Source: a candidate division KSB1 bacterium (GTDB lineage Bacteria; Zhuqueibacterota; Zhuqueibacteria; Zhuqueibacterales; Zhuqueibacteraceae). Taken from it: a DNA stretch of 64,000 nucleotides. Shown one piece after another: positions 1-10,043 of the stretch (the stretch's first letter is position 1; the number at the start of each line of letters is the position of its first letter). Location of the stretch: assembly GCA_034506255.1 (NCBI GenBank), contig JAPDPX010000007.1, positions 248,001 through 312,000 of the forward strand. Direction: 5' to 3'. The notes beneath the pieces were generated by a model that did not search any database, was not told the DNA's origin, and was given only the letters and a program-made list of their open reading frames with translations. The translations under genes were made by a program, and so were the position numbers.

Positions 1-3000
1 GAAGGCATCGTCGCAGACGATGAGTTGGGCTATGTGTACGTTTCGGAAGAAGACTGCTGTGTGCACAAGTTCCACGCTGACCCCGACATGGGCAATCAGC
101 AGCTCGCGGAATTTGCCCATGGCGACAGCATCGAACCCGATCGCGAGGGTCTGGGCATTTATGCCTGTCCGGAAGGCACCGGCTACCTGCTGCTCTCCAG
201 CCAGGGCAACCAGCGGGTGAAAGTATACCGCCGCGAGGGTGATCCTGGCAATCCCCACAGCCACACACTCGTGACCACGATTCACACCCCCGATGCCACC
301 AGCACCGACGGCCTGGATGTGACCAGCCAGCCGGCCGGTCCGAATTTCCCCCACGGCTTTCTCGTCAAACACCACAGCACCGGAAAAAACTTCAAACTCT
401 TTGCCTGGGAGGATATTGCGCAGAACTTCTTGACGACCTGCAGCATCACCTCTGCTTTCAGCGCGACACCGACTTCCGGCTGCGCACCGCTGACCGTCAA
501 CTTTACGGATCAATCCAGCGGCCCGGTGACCGCCTGGGAATGGGATTTTAACGACGGTACCACCTCCACCGAGCAAAACCCCACACATACCTACAATTCC
601 GCTGGTGTCTACACGGTGATGTTGACCACCACCAATGCCTCCGGTTATCGTCACTCCTATACGCGCACCACCGGCATCACCGTCGGGGCTGCGCCATCCG
701 CCGATTTCACTGCCGCACCGCAGACCGGCTTCCCGCCGCTGACTGTGGCGTTTACCGATCAATCGACCGGCCACGTGAGCGCGTGGCTGTGGGATTTTGG
801 CGACAGCACCACTTCGACGTTGCAACATCCCACGCATGAATATGCCAGGGCCGGAGTTTATTCGGTGACCTTGACAGTCTCCGATTCCTGCGGCAGCAAC
901 AGTGCAAGCAAGGCGGAATTCATCACCGTCAACTCGCCGGTGGTGGCGGCGTTCGCCGTCTCGGACAGCAGTGGCTGCAGCCCGCTCACCGTGCAGTTCA
1001 GTGATTCTTCCACCGGCAGCCCCACTGCCTGGCTGTGGGATTTCGGCGATGGCACGAATTCGACCGAGCAGCATCCCTCCCACACCTACCACGCCTCCGG
1101 GCGCTACACTGTCACGCTGACAGCCAGCTCGGCAGTTGGCACTGATACCACAAGCAAAAGCGACTTCGTGATCGTCACAGAGCAGCCCGGGGCCGCGTTC
1201 CAGGCCACGCGAACGCGGGTGAGTGTTTCCTCTCCCGTCACATTCACGGATCAATCCTCCGGCGAGGTGAGCCGTTGGTTGTGGGATTTCGGTGATGGCG
1301 GCACTTCGCCCGAAAAAAATCCCACCCATCATTATGCCGCGCCGGGAGAGTACACCGTTTCCTTGACGGTTTCAAATGAATGCGGCACCCACACGGAGAG
1401 CAAAACAAACTATGTGACGGTTGTCGATACGATTTCCGCGGCTTTCTCCGCCGGCGACACTGCGGGCTGCGCGCCGCTGACGGTGCAGTTTACCGACCAG
1501 TCGAGCGGACCAATCACCTCCCGGCGGTGGGAGTTTGGCGACGGCACACTTTCGACCGAATCACATCCGGCGCACACCTATGCCGACACCGGCAGCTACA
1601 CCGTCCGGCTCACCGTGCAGAACGCTGCAAATGACAGCAGCGTGGCCACACGAACGACATACGTCAGAGTTTATCCCGTGCCGCAGGCGGAGTTTTCCGC
1701 CAGCGTAACCACCGGCCATGCGCCGGTTTTGGTGCCGTTCACGGATCAATCCGCCGGCAACCCGACTTCCTGGTTGTGGGATTTTGGTGATGGCAGCCGT
1801 TCCACGGAGCAGCATCCGTCGCATACTTACACCATGGCCGGCGACTACACCGTCATGCTCACCAGCAGCAACGCCTGCAGCAGCAGCACCGTCAGCCGGA
1901 CCGACTACATTCACATTGACCCCTGTCTTGCACCGGTGGCGGATTTTTCCGCTCTCGATACGCTCGGCAGTGTGCCAATGCAAGTCCGTTTCAGTGACCG
2001 CTCGACCGGCGCTCCAACCGCCTGGTCGTGGGATTTCGGGGACGGCAACAGCTCGACGGAACAAAACCCCGTGCATCGCTACCTCGCGCCCGGCGAATAC
2101 ACCGTCACTCTGACGGTCAGGAATGATTGTGACAGCGACACGGTGAGCAAGGCAAACTATGTGACAGTGGTGGATACCGTGACCGCGGACTTCTCCACGG
2201 GGATGACGGCCGGTTGTGCACCGCTATCCGTGCAATTCACCGATCAATCCAGCGGCCCAGTGGCCTCCTGGTTGTGGGAATTTGGAGATGGCGACACCTC
2301 GGCGGAAAAAGATCCCGTGCATACCTATGCCAATGCGGGCAATTATACTGTCCGGCTCACGGTGAGCAATGGTGCCGGCCACAGCCACGCGGTGGTGAAG
2401 GACAATTACATCTCGGCCAGCCCTTCGCCGGTGGCAGCATTCACCGCGGCACCCGTCGCAGGCAACGCGCCGCTGACGGTGACATTCACCGATCAATCAA
2501 CCGGTAATCCGACCAACTGGTCATGGGATTTCGGAGACGGCACCACTTCAAACGAACAACATCCCGTTCACACCTATGCCGCCGCCGGTGAGTATACCGT
2601 AAGTTTGACCGCCGCCAATGCCTGCGGCCAAACGCCTGCAACACAAACGAATCTGATACAAGTGCAGTCTTGTCCGCCGCTCGCCGCGGATTTCTCCGCC
2701 TCCGCCACCTCCGGCAATGTCCCGCTGCTGGTGAATTTCAACGACCTCACAACCGGCAATCCCACCTCGTGGCTGTGGGATTTCGGCGACGGCAACTCCG
2801 TGACCGAACAGAATCCCACCCACCAGTACACTGCAGCCGGCACTTACACCGTGACCCTGATCGCCAGTGACGCCTGCACGACGGACGCGGAGATCAAGAC
2901 GAATTACATCACGGTCAACAGTGTGCCGGGCGGAAATCTGGCGGCGGGCAAAGTCGTGACCGCTTCGAGCACCGCTTCGCCTTATGCCGCCGAGCGCGCC

Positions 3001-5346
3001 GTGGATGGCGACAACACGACCTACTGGCGCAGCCTGAACACGAGCAAAAACACGCCCAACACCTGGCTGCGTATCGATCTGGGCGCGGCATACAACATTA
3101 ATCGCGCGGTGATTCGCTGGAAGGAGAGTTACTACGCGACAAGTTACCGCTTTCAGATTTCCAACAGCGGCGGCAGCAACGACACCGAATGGACGACGGT
3201 CTACACCAACAATGCCGGCCGCAGTGGCAGCCAGGATGTCACCTTCACCGCCCCGTTTGCGGCGCGCTATTTTCGCATCCACATGGACAAAAACAACAAG
3301 GACAACAACCAGGTTTTTGAACTGGAGTGCTATGCCAGCGCCCCCTGCCTGCCGCCCGGTGTGAATTTTGTCGCTTCCGCCACTTCCGGGACCGCCCCCT
3401 TCACCGTGACTTTCAGCGATCAATCCAGCGGCGATCCCACCTCCTGGAACTGGGATTTCGGTGATGGTGGCAGTTCGACCGAGCGCAATCCTTCGCACAC
3501 CTACAACACCCCGGGCGACTACACCGTCAAACTCACTGCCGGCAACACCTGCGGCACGAGCACGGGCTCCAAGGCCAACTACATCCACGTTGCGCCCTGC
3601 CAACCGCCGGGGGTGAATTTCACGGCGGCACCGACTTCCGGCAATGCGCCGCTGACAGTGGCTTTCACCGACCAGTCCGGCGGCAATCCCACGGCGTGGC
3701 GCTGGGATTTTGGCGACGGCGCGAGCGCGACGCAGCAACATCCTTCCCATCAATACACCGTTGCCGGCGACTACACCGTGACACTCACGGCCACCAACAG
3801 TTGTGGCTCAACAACCAAAGTGCAGCACAACTTCATTCATGTGGGGCCGTGTGTGCCGCCGAACGCCGCTTTCGCGGCCTCACCCGACTCCGGCAATGCA
3901 CCACTGGTCGTCACCTTTAGCGATCAGTCCAGCGGCAGTCCTGCCTCCTGGCACTGGGATTTTGGCGATGGCCGGAGCGCGGCAGAGCAAAACCCGACGC
4001 ACACCTACACGGCTGCCGGTGACTACACTGTCAGACTGATCGTCACCAACCAGTGCGGCACGGACACTTTGATTGCCGTGAACCGGGTGCACGTCGGTCC
4101 CTGCCTGTTGCCCGCGGCCAGCTTCACGGCCGCCACCACCTCAGGCAATGCACCGTTGACTGTCAGCTTCACGGACCGGTCATCCGGCAGCCCGCAGACA
4201 TGGCGCTGGGGGTTCGGCGATGACAGCACTTCGACGCAACAACATCCCACCCACACCTATCAAGTCGCCGGCGACTACACCGTGAAACTGGTGGTCAGCA
4301 ATGCCTGCGGCTCGGACAGCACGATTCGGGCAAACTACATTCACGTCGATCCCTGCGTGCCGCCCACGGCGAACTTCTCGGCCTCCCCCACCTCGGGCAA
4401 CGCACCGCTGCGGGTTGATTTTCGCGATGAATCGAGCGGCAATCCCACCTCCTGGAGCTGGGATTTTGGCGACGGCACCAGTTCGAACGAGCAGCATCCC
4501 AGCCATCAGTATGCCCTGGCGGGCACGTACACAGTGAAACTGACGGCGACCAGCGCGTGCAATTTCGACTCGGAAACCAAGATCGACTACATCACCGTGA
4601 ACAGCGTGCCGGCGGGCAACCTGGCACGCGGCAAGGTCGCAACCGCTGCGAGTACCACCACGCCTTATGGCACCGAGCGCGCAGTGGATGGCAGCGCCAC
4701 TTCCTATTGGCGCAGCGGCGCGTCGAGCAAGGCCTCACCCAACCAATGGTTGCGCATTGATCTCGAGGGGCCCTACTCTCTGTCGCGCACCGTGGTCAAG
4801 TGGAAAGAAAGCTATTATGCCGCGCGCTACCGTTTTCAAATCTCCAACACGGGCGGCAGCTCTGACAACGAGTGGACCACGGTGTACACCAACAATGCCG
4901 GCACCGCCGGCACACAGGACGTCACGTTCACTTCCCCCTTTGCGGCGCGTTATTTTCGCATCCGCATGGATCAAAACAACAAGGACAACAATCAGATCTT
5001 CGAGTTGGAATGCTATGCCGGCAGTGCCAAACAAAGTGCCGGCACCCCGGTCTCCGCAATCATGCCCGAGCATTTCGAGCTGAAGCAGAATTATCCCAAT
5101 CCGTTCAATCCGGCCACCACCATCACCTTCGACCTGGCCACCCGCAGCACAGTGAACTTGACGGTTTACAACACCGCGGGGCAGCTCGTGAAACAACTGG
5201 CGCATGGCATTTTTGAACGCGGCCGGCATCAACTCATCTGGGATGCGACCGATACCCGCGGCACACGTGTCACCAGCGGTGTCTACCTCTTCTTGTTGCA
5301 GACCGACGGTTTCATCGCCAGGCGCAAGCTCGTGCTGACGAAGTAG
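1..5346 (+). CDS. Giant T9SS-secreted protein: beta-propeller phytase end + 15 PKD + 2 discoidin domains (5' end outside window)
   Basis: The reading frame is open from base 1, so the gene starts to the left of the window; 1781 codons are visible. Residues 1-148 look like the last blades of a beta-propeller phytase (GIVADDELGYVYVSEE, HGDSIEPDREGLGIY, STDGLDVTS), an enzyme that removes phosphate from phytate. Then come ten PKD domains of about 80 residues (WDFGDG core), a discoidin (F5/8 type C) domain near residues 975-1113, five more PKD domains, and a second, nearly identical discoidin domain near 1535-1675. The last 100 residues are a T9SS sorting domain (NYPNPFNPATTI, ending in KLVLTK). 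I infer a cell-surface or released phosphatase held out on a long PKD stalk, with discoidin domains binding glycans. The domain calls are strong. Catalysis cannot be judged because the propeller start is missing. Confidence 0.9.
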   Translation, partial: EGIVADDELGYVYVSEEDCCVHKFHADPDMGNQQLAEFAHGDSIEPDREGLGIYACPEGTGYLLLSSQGNQRVKVYRREGDPGNPHSHTLVTTIHTPDATSTDGLDVTSQPAGPNFPHGFLVKHHSTGKNFKLFAWEDIAQNFLTTCSITSAFSATPTSGCAPLTVNFTDQSSGPVTAWEWDFNDGTTSTEQNPTHTYNSAGVYTVMLTTTNASGYRHSYTRTTGITVGAAPSADFTAAPQTGFPPLTVAFTDQSTGHVSAWLWDFGDSTTSTLQHPTHEYARAGVYSVTLTVSDSCGSNSASKAEFITVNSPVVAAFAVSDSSGCSPLTVQFSDSSTGSPTAWLWDFGDGTNSTEQHPSHTYHASGRYTVTLTASSAVGTDTTSKSDFVIVTEQPGAAFQATRTRVSVSSPVTFTDQSSGEVSRWLWDFGDGGTSPEKNPTHHYAAPGEYTVSLTVSNECGTHTESKTNYVTVVDTISAAFSAGDTAGCAPLTVQFTDQSSGPITSRRWEFGDGTLSTESHPAHTYADTGSYTVRLTVQNAANDSSVATRTTYVRVYPVPQAEFSASVTTGHAPVLVPFTDQSAGNPTSWLWDFGDGSRSTEQHPSHTYTMAGDYTVMLTSSNACSSSTVSRTDYIHIDPCLAPVADFSALDTLGSVPMQVRFSDRSTGAPTAWSWDFGDGNSSTEQNPVHRYLAPGEYTVTLTVRNDCDSDTVSKANYVTVVDTVTADFSTGMTAGCAPLSVQFTDQSSGPVASWLWEFGDGDTSAEKDPVHTYANAGNYTVRLTVSNGAGHSHAVVKDNYISASPSPVAAFTAAPVAGNAPLTVTFTDQSTGNPTNWSWDFGDGTTSNEQHPVHTYAAAGEYTVSLTAANACGQTPATQTNLIQVQSCPPLAADFSASATSGNVPLLVNFNDLTTGNPTSWLWDFGDGNSVTEQNPTHQYTAAGTYTVTLIASDACTTDAEIKTNYITVNSVPGGNLAAGKVVTASSTASPYAAERAVDGDNTTYWRSLNTSKNTPNTWLRIDLGAAYNINRAVIRWKESYYATSYRFQISNSGGSNDTEWTTVYTNNAGRSGSQDVTFTAPFAARYFRIHMDKNNKDNNQVFELECYASAPCLPPGVNFVASATSGTAPFTVTFSDQSSGDPTSWNWDFGDGGSSTERNPSHTYNTPGDYTVKLTAGNTCGTSTGSKANYIHVAPCQPPGVNFTAAPTSGNAPLTVAFTDQSGGNPTAWRWDFGDGASATQQHPSHQYTVAGDYTVTLTATNSCGSTTKVQHNFIHVGPCVPPNAAFAASPDSGNAPLVVTFSDQSSGSPASWHWDFGDGRSAAEQNPTHTYTAAGDYTVRLIVTNQCGTDTLIAVNRVHVGPCLLPAASFTAATTSGNAPLTVSFTDRSSGSPQTWRWGFGDDSTSTQQHPTHTYQVAGDYTVKLVVSNACGSDSTIRANYIHVDPCVPPTANFSASPTSGNAPLRVDFRDESSGNPTSWSWDFGDGTSSNEQHPSHQYALAGTYTVKLTATSACNFDSETKIDYITVNSVPAGNLARGKVATAASTTTPYGTERAVDGSATSYWRSGASSKASPNQWLRIDLEGPYSLSRTVVKWKESYYAARYRFQISNTGGSSDNEWTTVYTNNAGTAGTQDVTFTSPFAARYFRIRMDQNNKDNNQIFELECYAGSAKQSAGTPVSAIMPEHFELKQNYPNPFNPATTITFDLATRSTVNLTVYNTAGQLVKQLAHGIFERGRHQLIWDATDTRGTRVTSGVYLFLLQTDGFIARRKLVLTK

Positions 5347-5729
5347 CGGTCACTCATCACGCAAGATTTCCATTGGATTCTCCTGCCGGGCAGGTGCGGC
5401 GATGACGATTGGCAAATGAGTCGCTGCCCGTCGCGCCTGCCCTGCTTTCCAGTTTGAAGTTTTTCCGGATCCATCCCGACTTGCAGCGAAACCGTTGTGC
5501 AGAGAGACTTTCTCTTGCAGGGTAATCCCTGAGTGAACGTGTGGAGCGGCGCAGACATGTCTGCCTGCAGACAAGGTGCCTGGGCGGCGTCCCATACACG
5601 CAATCGGGATATGACGTTGCAGGCTCGCTGTTTTATCCACCATGGCAAAAATTCTTTGCGGCGGTCCGTGGTTGTCCCACGAAATTCACTTTGAAACTCA
5701 CCCCAAACCAGCTCGCCCCGGGAGGCGAA
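5347..5729. other. Intergenic spacer between two T9SS genes
   Basis: I see no credible gene in these 383 bases. They hold one copy of the dispersed 40-bp palindromic repeat (5537-5576) and end in the ribosome-binding site GGGAGGCG just before the ATG at 5730. I see no clear terminator hairpin after the stop at 5344-5346. Confidence 0.6.
5537..5576 (+). repeat. Dispersed palindromic repeat, copy 1
   Basis: It begins CGTGTGGAGCGGCGCAGACA and ends CTGCCTGCAGACAAGG. It is almost the same as the copy at 43969-44008 and related to copies at 13228, 13416 and 61297. The GCAGACA/TGTCTGC core can fold into a hairpin. This looks like a REP-type intergenic repeat. Confidence 0.65.
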
Positions 5730-8700
5730 ATGCACAGAATTGCGTCTCTGACTTTGCTGATCACCTGCGTCTTGGGATTGGCCGCCGCCACGCTGGCTCA
5801 GCCCACCGTCCAGACCATGCCGCGGCAATGGCAATGCGGCGATATCGGTCCGGCCTTCTTCTCACCGCGCCGCAGCGCACGCGCAGCCAACCAAACCGAT
5901 GAACAGGCGCTGCGCGACGGCGCCGAATGGCTGATGACGCAACAAAAATGCCCAGGGTGCTTCTCCCTGGGAAGTCGGAGGGCCGATCAGCGAGGACACC
6001 CGGGGCACTACTGCACGCGGGCTGCTGGTCCCCTATGACGTTTTGCGCGACAGCCGCTATCTGGATTCCGCCCGCAGGACGGGAGATTATCTGGTGAATA
6101 CGCCGCCACGACGCTTCTCCGACGGCGACCCGGACATCGCACCGCTCGATGTCCTCTTTCTTGAAGAGCTGAGCCTGCTCACCGGTGATGCCAAATACGC
6201 CGACTTTTTGCAGGCAAACTCGTGGAACAAACTCGCCGCCGGCACCTGTGGCGAGCGCAATGATCAAAACTGCGCGGAATGGGCGGAGACGATTCCGGTC
6301 TTCGAGGACTTCTCCCATTGGACGGCAATGGAACCGGTGTATCGTTCCATGCCGGCGATCGCGGTGCATTACACCGGCGAAAGCGCGCATCGCGCCGATC
6401 TGCTTGCCAGCATCATCAAGAAGCTGGAGGAAACCGGCGCCAACGATCGCGACGGTGATCTCACCGGCATTGCCGGTGCGCTTCAAGCCTCAGCACACAC
6501 CGGGGTGAATCTCGATCCGCAAACCGGGCGCTGGGCGGACTTCAATACGACGCAGGATTTTGTCGATTTCCTGGTGAGTTACCAACGCCGGGGTGGTGAT
6601 TGGCCTTATGACACCGGCATGGGGGCCGCCCTCTTTGTGGGCGACGTCAGCACCACCTCCTGGGCGATGATGGCGTTGAAAGCCTGGGATGCGGAACGTT
6701 ATGCCGACAACATCCGGCGCGGGATTGAGTTCATCAAAGCGCAGCAGCAAGCGAACGGCCAGATTCTCACCAATCCCGGTGCCCCACCCAACACCACGGC
6801 CGGCGTTGAGGTGCCCGGGGAAGCGCTGGTGGCAATCGGCACGGATGACTGCACACTGTATGACGCCTCGCCCGCGCCTGCCAATCAGGCACCACTCGCG
6901 GAAGACGACCTCGCCGAAACTGTTGAGGCGGCGGCGGTCACCATTGCCGTTCCCGTCAATGACACGGATCCGGACGGCTCACTCGATCCCGGCAGTGTGA
7001 CAATCGTGCGTTCTCCCGGCAATGGCCAGGCACAAGTGAACGACAATACGGGCGCGATTACCTACACCCCGGCTGCCGGTTCACTGGTGAAGACAGCCTC
7101 GACTATACTGTGCGGGATGACCGCGGCGCCGACTCCAATACCGCCACTGTCTTCGTTACCGTGACCGCGCAGGCCGGCAGCATCACCAAGACCTGCACGC
7201 CCGTCGCCGACACCTGCATTTCGCAATCCAACAGCAGCCGCAACTACGGCACCACGGATGAACTGCAATTCCGCCAGCGCAGCTGGCAGGGTCTATTTGC
7301 CCTATATCAAATTCGAAGTGACGAGATTGGGCGGTGCGGTGCAAAGCGCGCGACTGCGGCTGTTCGTCGAAAACGCCAACGATGAGACTGGCACGCTCTA
7401 TTTGGGTTCGAACAACTACGCCAACTCGACGAATCCCTGGACGGAAACCGGTCTCACCTGGAACAATGCCAATCGCAACAACACGGCGATCGCCTCGCTT
7501 GCGCCGCTGCCCGACAATGCCTGCGTCATCTCCACAGTGACGGGCGAAGGCACTTATACATTCAACTTCCAAAACCATGCGACCAACACGGGCGTGTTGC
7601 AGTCACGTGAGGGCATGAACCCGCCACAGTTGATCATCCGGGTGAGCGATGATGGCATCAATCAGCCGCCGATTGCCGCCAACAATGCGGCGACGACGAC
7701 TGAAGCCACGCCAGTCGACATCGCGGTGCTCGCCAACGATCGCGACCCCGATGGCACGCTGGCGGCGGCCACGGTGGCCATTGCCAGTGCTCCGCAGCAC
7801 GGCTCGCCCTGCGTGAACAGCAGCGGGATCATCACCTACACCCCGGCGGCAGGGTTCAGTGGCAACGATACCTTCACCTACACAGTCCGGGACAATGAGG
7901 GCGCGCTTTCCAACCTCGCCACCGTCAGCATCACCGTGAGTGCAGCGCCCCGGGGTTTCACTTTCCTCCCGGTTGCGGACACCCATGTTGTGCAAACGCA
8001 ACCAACAGCGAATTTCGGCACCGCGCCGGACTTGCGCAGCCAGCGGAAAAATTCCGCCAGCCTGCTGGCATATCTGAAATTTCAAGTCACCGGCTTGCAG
8101 GAAACGATACAGCGTGCGCACCTGCGCCTTTATGTGACCAACGGCGCCGGGGATACCGGCACCCTCTATTCCGCCTCCAACAACTACGCGGGCAGCAACA
8201 CCCCCTGGCAGGAAACCGGCTTGACCTGGAACAATGCCGACAAAAACGGCATGGCCATCGCTTCCACCCCGACAGCGATTGTTTCGGACAACTGGATCGA
8301 GCTGGAGGTGAGTTCCCACGTCATGGCAGAAGGCACCTATTCCTTCAGCTTTATCAATTCCACTTCGCAAGTGGATGTTTTCAGCGCGCGGGAGGGATCT
8401 CATCCGCTGGAATTGATCGTGGAGACCGTTGCCCAGGCAGCCGGTGCCTCCCCGGTGCGGGCGACGCACAAAGTGGCGGGGTCATCGCTTGCAGCTCTGC
8501 TTGCTGCGGCTAAGGCACCGCGGCCGGCGAATTCCGTCTCGAGCCGAATTATCCCAACCCTTTCAATCTCGAAACCATGATCAGATACCATTTGCCGCAA
8601 GCGGCGCGTGTCCGGCTGGCCGTGTACAATGCCACCGGACAACAGGTGCGCATGCTCATGGATGGCTGGCAGGAAGCCGGCGAGCAGCGGCTGGTGTGGG

Positions 8701-8897
8701 ACGGTCGTGATGAGGCAGGCAACAATCTCAGCACGGGTGTCTATCTTGTGCAATTGCGCATGCCGACGCAAACCCGCAGCATTAAAGTGCTGTTGGTGAA
8801 GTCGTTCACAGTGCAGACATTTCCGCCTGCACCCGCCGGCGAAGATGTCCGTGCAAACCCAATTGATCATTCTCGGGAGTGCCGGGCTTCCGTTTGA
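5730..8897 (+). pseudogene. Broken T9SS-secreted toroid / Ig-like / DNRLRE protein, four frameshifts
   Basis: The start is the ATG at 5730, with a good ribosome-binding site and a signal peptide (SLTLLITCVLGLAAATLAQ). Reading through the frame changes gives one long secreted protein. Its first 350 residues are an all-helical toroid resembling terpene-cyclase/prenyltransferase repeats. An Ig/cadherin-like domain (PVNDTDPDGS), a DNRLRE/CBM96-like domain, a second Ig-like domain (VLANDRDPDGT), a second DNRLRE-like domain (LTWNNADKN) and a T9SS tail (EPNYPNPFNLETM) follow. Frame changes lie near 5944-5948 (one extra base in AAAAA), 7078-7082 (one base missing where GGTTTC is expected), 7287-7292 (one extra base in GGG) and 8512-8528. 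The tail past KVLLVK (about 8800) looks like readthrough to the stop at 8897. Either it is a decayed gene or this stretch carries assembly indels. The enzyme activity of the toroid is unknown. Confidence 0.8.
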
Positions 8898-8948
8898 CCG
8901 CGACAACGTTGCTGCATCGTAAACTGAAGTTTGACCACTCCACCCCTG

Positions 8949-8983
8949 GAGCGGGACACCACGTGTCCTCGCTCTTTTTTTTT
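8949..8983 (+). terminator. Intrinsic terminator after the broken T9SS gene
   Basis: GAGCGGGACAC pairs with GTGTCCTCGCTC (one bulged base) around a CAC loop, followed at once by nine T residues. Confidence 0.85.
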
Positions 8984-9127
8984 CAGCACTCTTCTTGCTT
9001 GCGAAAGTTTTTTATGCGATGGGTGTCTGTTCGAAATCACCGGCTTTGCGCCGACTGCCCCCGCAACGGCTGGCCGGTGCTTCAAACACCCAGGATCTTT
9101 CCCTCGCCCGGCTGTTGTGAGCACCCC

Positions 9128-9149
9128 GGCTCAGTCGGGTGAGCCTTTT
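9128..9149 (+). terminator. Weak terminator-like hairpin
   Basis: GGCTCA pairs with TGAGCC around a six-base loop and is followed by TTTT. The stem is only six base pairs, so this is a weak call. Confidence 0.4.
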
Positions 9150-9478
9150 CGGACAGACATAAATCAAAATAGGCACCGCGGCTTGTTTGCAGTCGCAGAA
9201 ATTGACCTTGCCCTTTGAACTTTCACTGGCATGCCGCGCTTCTGCTTTTGCCCGCTTCTCCTGCTGGTGCGAAAGTCCATGCCCACAGGCAGACCGGCCC
9301 CACCTCACCGGCGGGCATCACGCCGAAACGGTCGGTCAGATTGCCGGGGAGAGATGGGCAAGTGTTAAGCGGCCGTCATCAGCAACAGTTTCCGGACTTT
9401 TGGCGCTTGCGTTTTGATTGAAAAAAAAATACATTTGGTCGTTCCTCGAAGTGGTATCATCAGCGCAAGGATCAGCAC

Positions 9479-9871
9479 ATGGTAGACATCACGAACTCAG
9501 TCCCGCGCGAGGATCGCAACTCCCCCCCTGCTGCGGCGGATGAAAACGACGAGCGCTGGCTGGAGAAGCCGCATACCACCCTCACCCAGGATCAACTTTC
9601 ACTCGAAGCCGTTATCAATGTTCTCGTCCAAAAAGGCTTGTGCACGGAAGCCGAATTGCTGAAAGAGGAGGCCCGCCTGCGGGCGGTGCGGCAAACGCTT
9701 GCCGGCCTGCGGTTCACGCCGGTGCAGACCAGGCACCAGGGCAGAGATCATGGCCATGAGCATCACCATCATTTGTTGCGTCGTCTGGCGTCACGTTACC
9801 GCTGGTCGCGAAAACTCGGCACCCGCCTCTTCGGCTGGAGATGGAGAAAGATAAAGCGTTCGCCCGAGTGA
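9479..9871 (+). CDS. Small hypothetical protein, His-rich centre and basic tail
   Basis: This 130-residue protein matches no family I recognise. It starts at an ATG preceded by CAAGGA. The first third is acidic and polar. The middle (residues 40-80) is predicted helical (LSLEAVINVLVQKGL, TEAELLKEEARLRAV) and resembles short helical segments of regulatory subunits. A His-rich stretch (RHQGRDHGHEHHHH) follows, then a strongly basic C-terminus (RWSRKLGTRLFGWRWRKIK). The His cluster could bind zinc or nickel, which is inference only. There is no signal peptide or membrane span. It stands alone, 172 bases before the DASS transporter gene. Codon use matches its neighbours, so I take it as real. Confidence 0.6.
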   Translation: MVDITNSVPREDRNSPPAAADENDERWLEKPHTTLTQDQLSLEAVINVLVQKGLCTEAELLKEEARLRAVRQTLAGLRFTPVQTRHQGRDHGHEHHHHLLRRLASRYRWSRKLGTRLFGWRWRKIKRSPE

Positions 9872-10043
9872 GTGCAGCATGCACGGCACGGCGCCGTTTC
9901 GGAGCTTGCTCCGGCGCCAGCACGCACTTTTGTCCGGGCCTGCAAGCTGCATGCAAGATTTCCGGCATCATGTGCCTGCTCATCGCCAGCCGGAAGAAGC
10001 GTGAAGGTCGTGCTGAATCGGTTGGCACCAACGCCACGACATC

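Larger units (their letters stand above)
8898..9478. other. Intergenic spacer with two terminator-like hairpins
   Basis: No supported gene lies in these 581 bases. The spacer contains a strong intrinsic terminator (8949-8983) and a weaker hairpin with a T run (9128-9149). An A-rich tract (GATTGAAAAAAAAATACATT, ending near 9435) lies about 45 bases before the next gene and may belong to its promoter, but I cannot place clear -35 and -10 boxes. Confidence 0.6.

Noticed and set aside
2548..3753. Open frame of 401 codons on the minus strand inside the PKD/discoidin gene
   Set aside because: It is the shadow of a GC-rich repetitive gene; its translation is Gly/Ala/Arg/Val-rich and without any domain, and the plus-strand protein is unmistakable.
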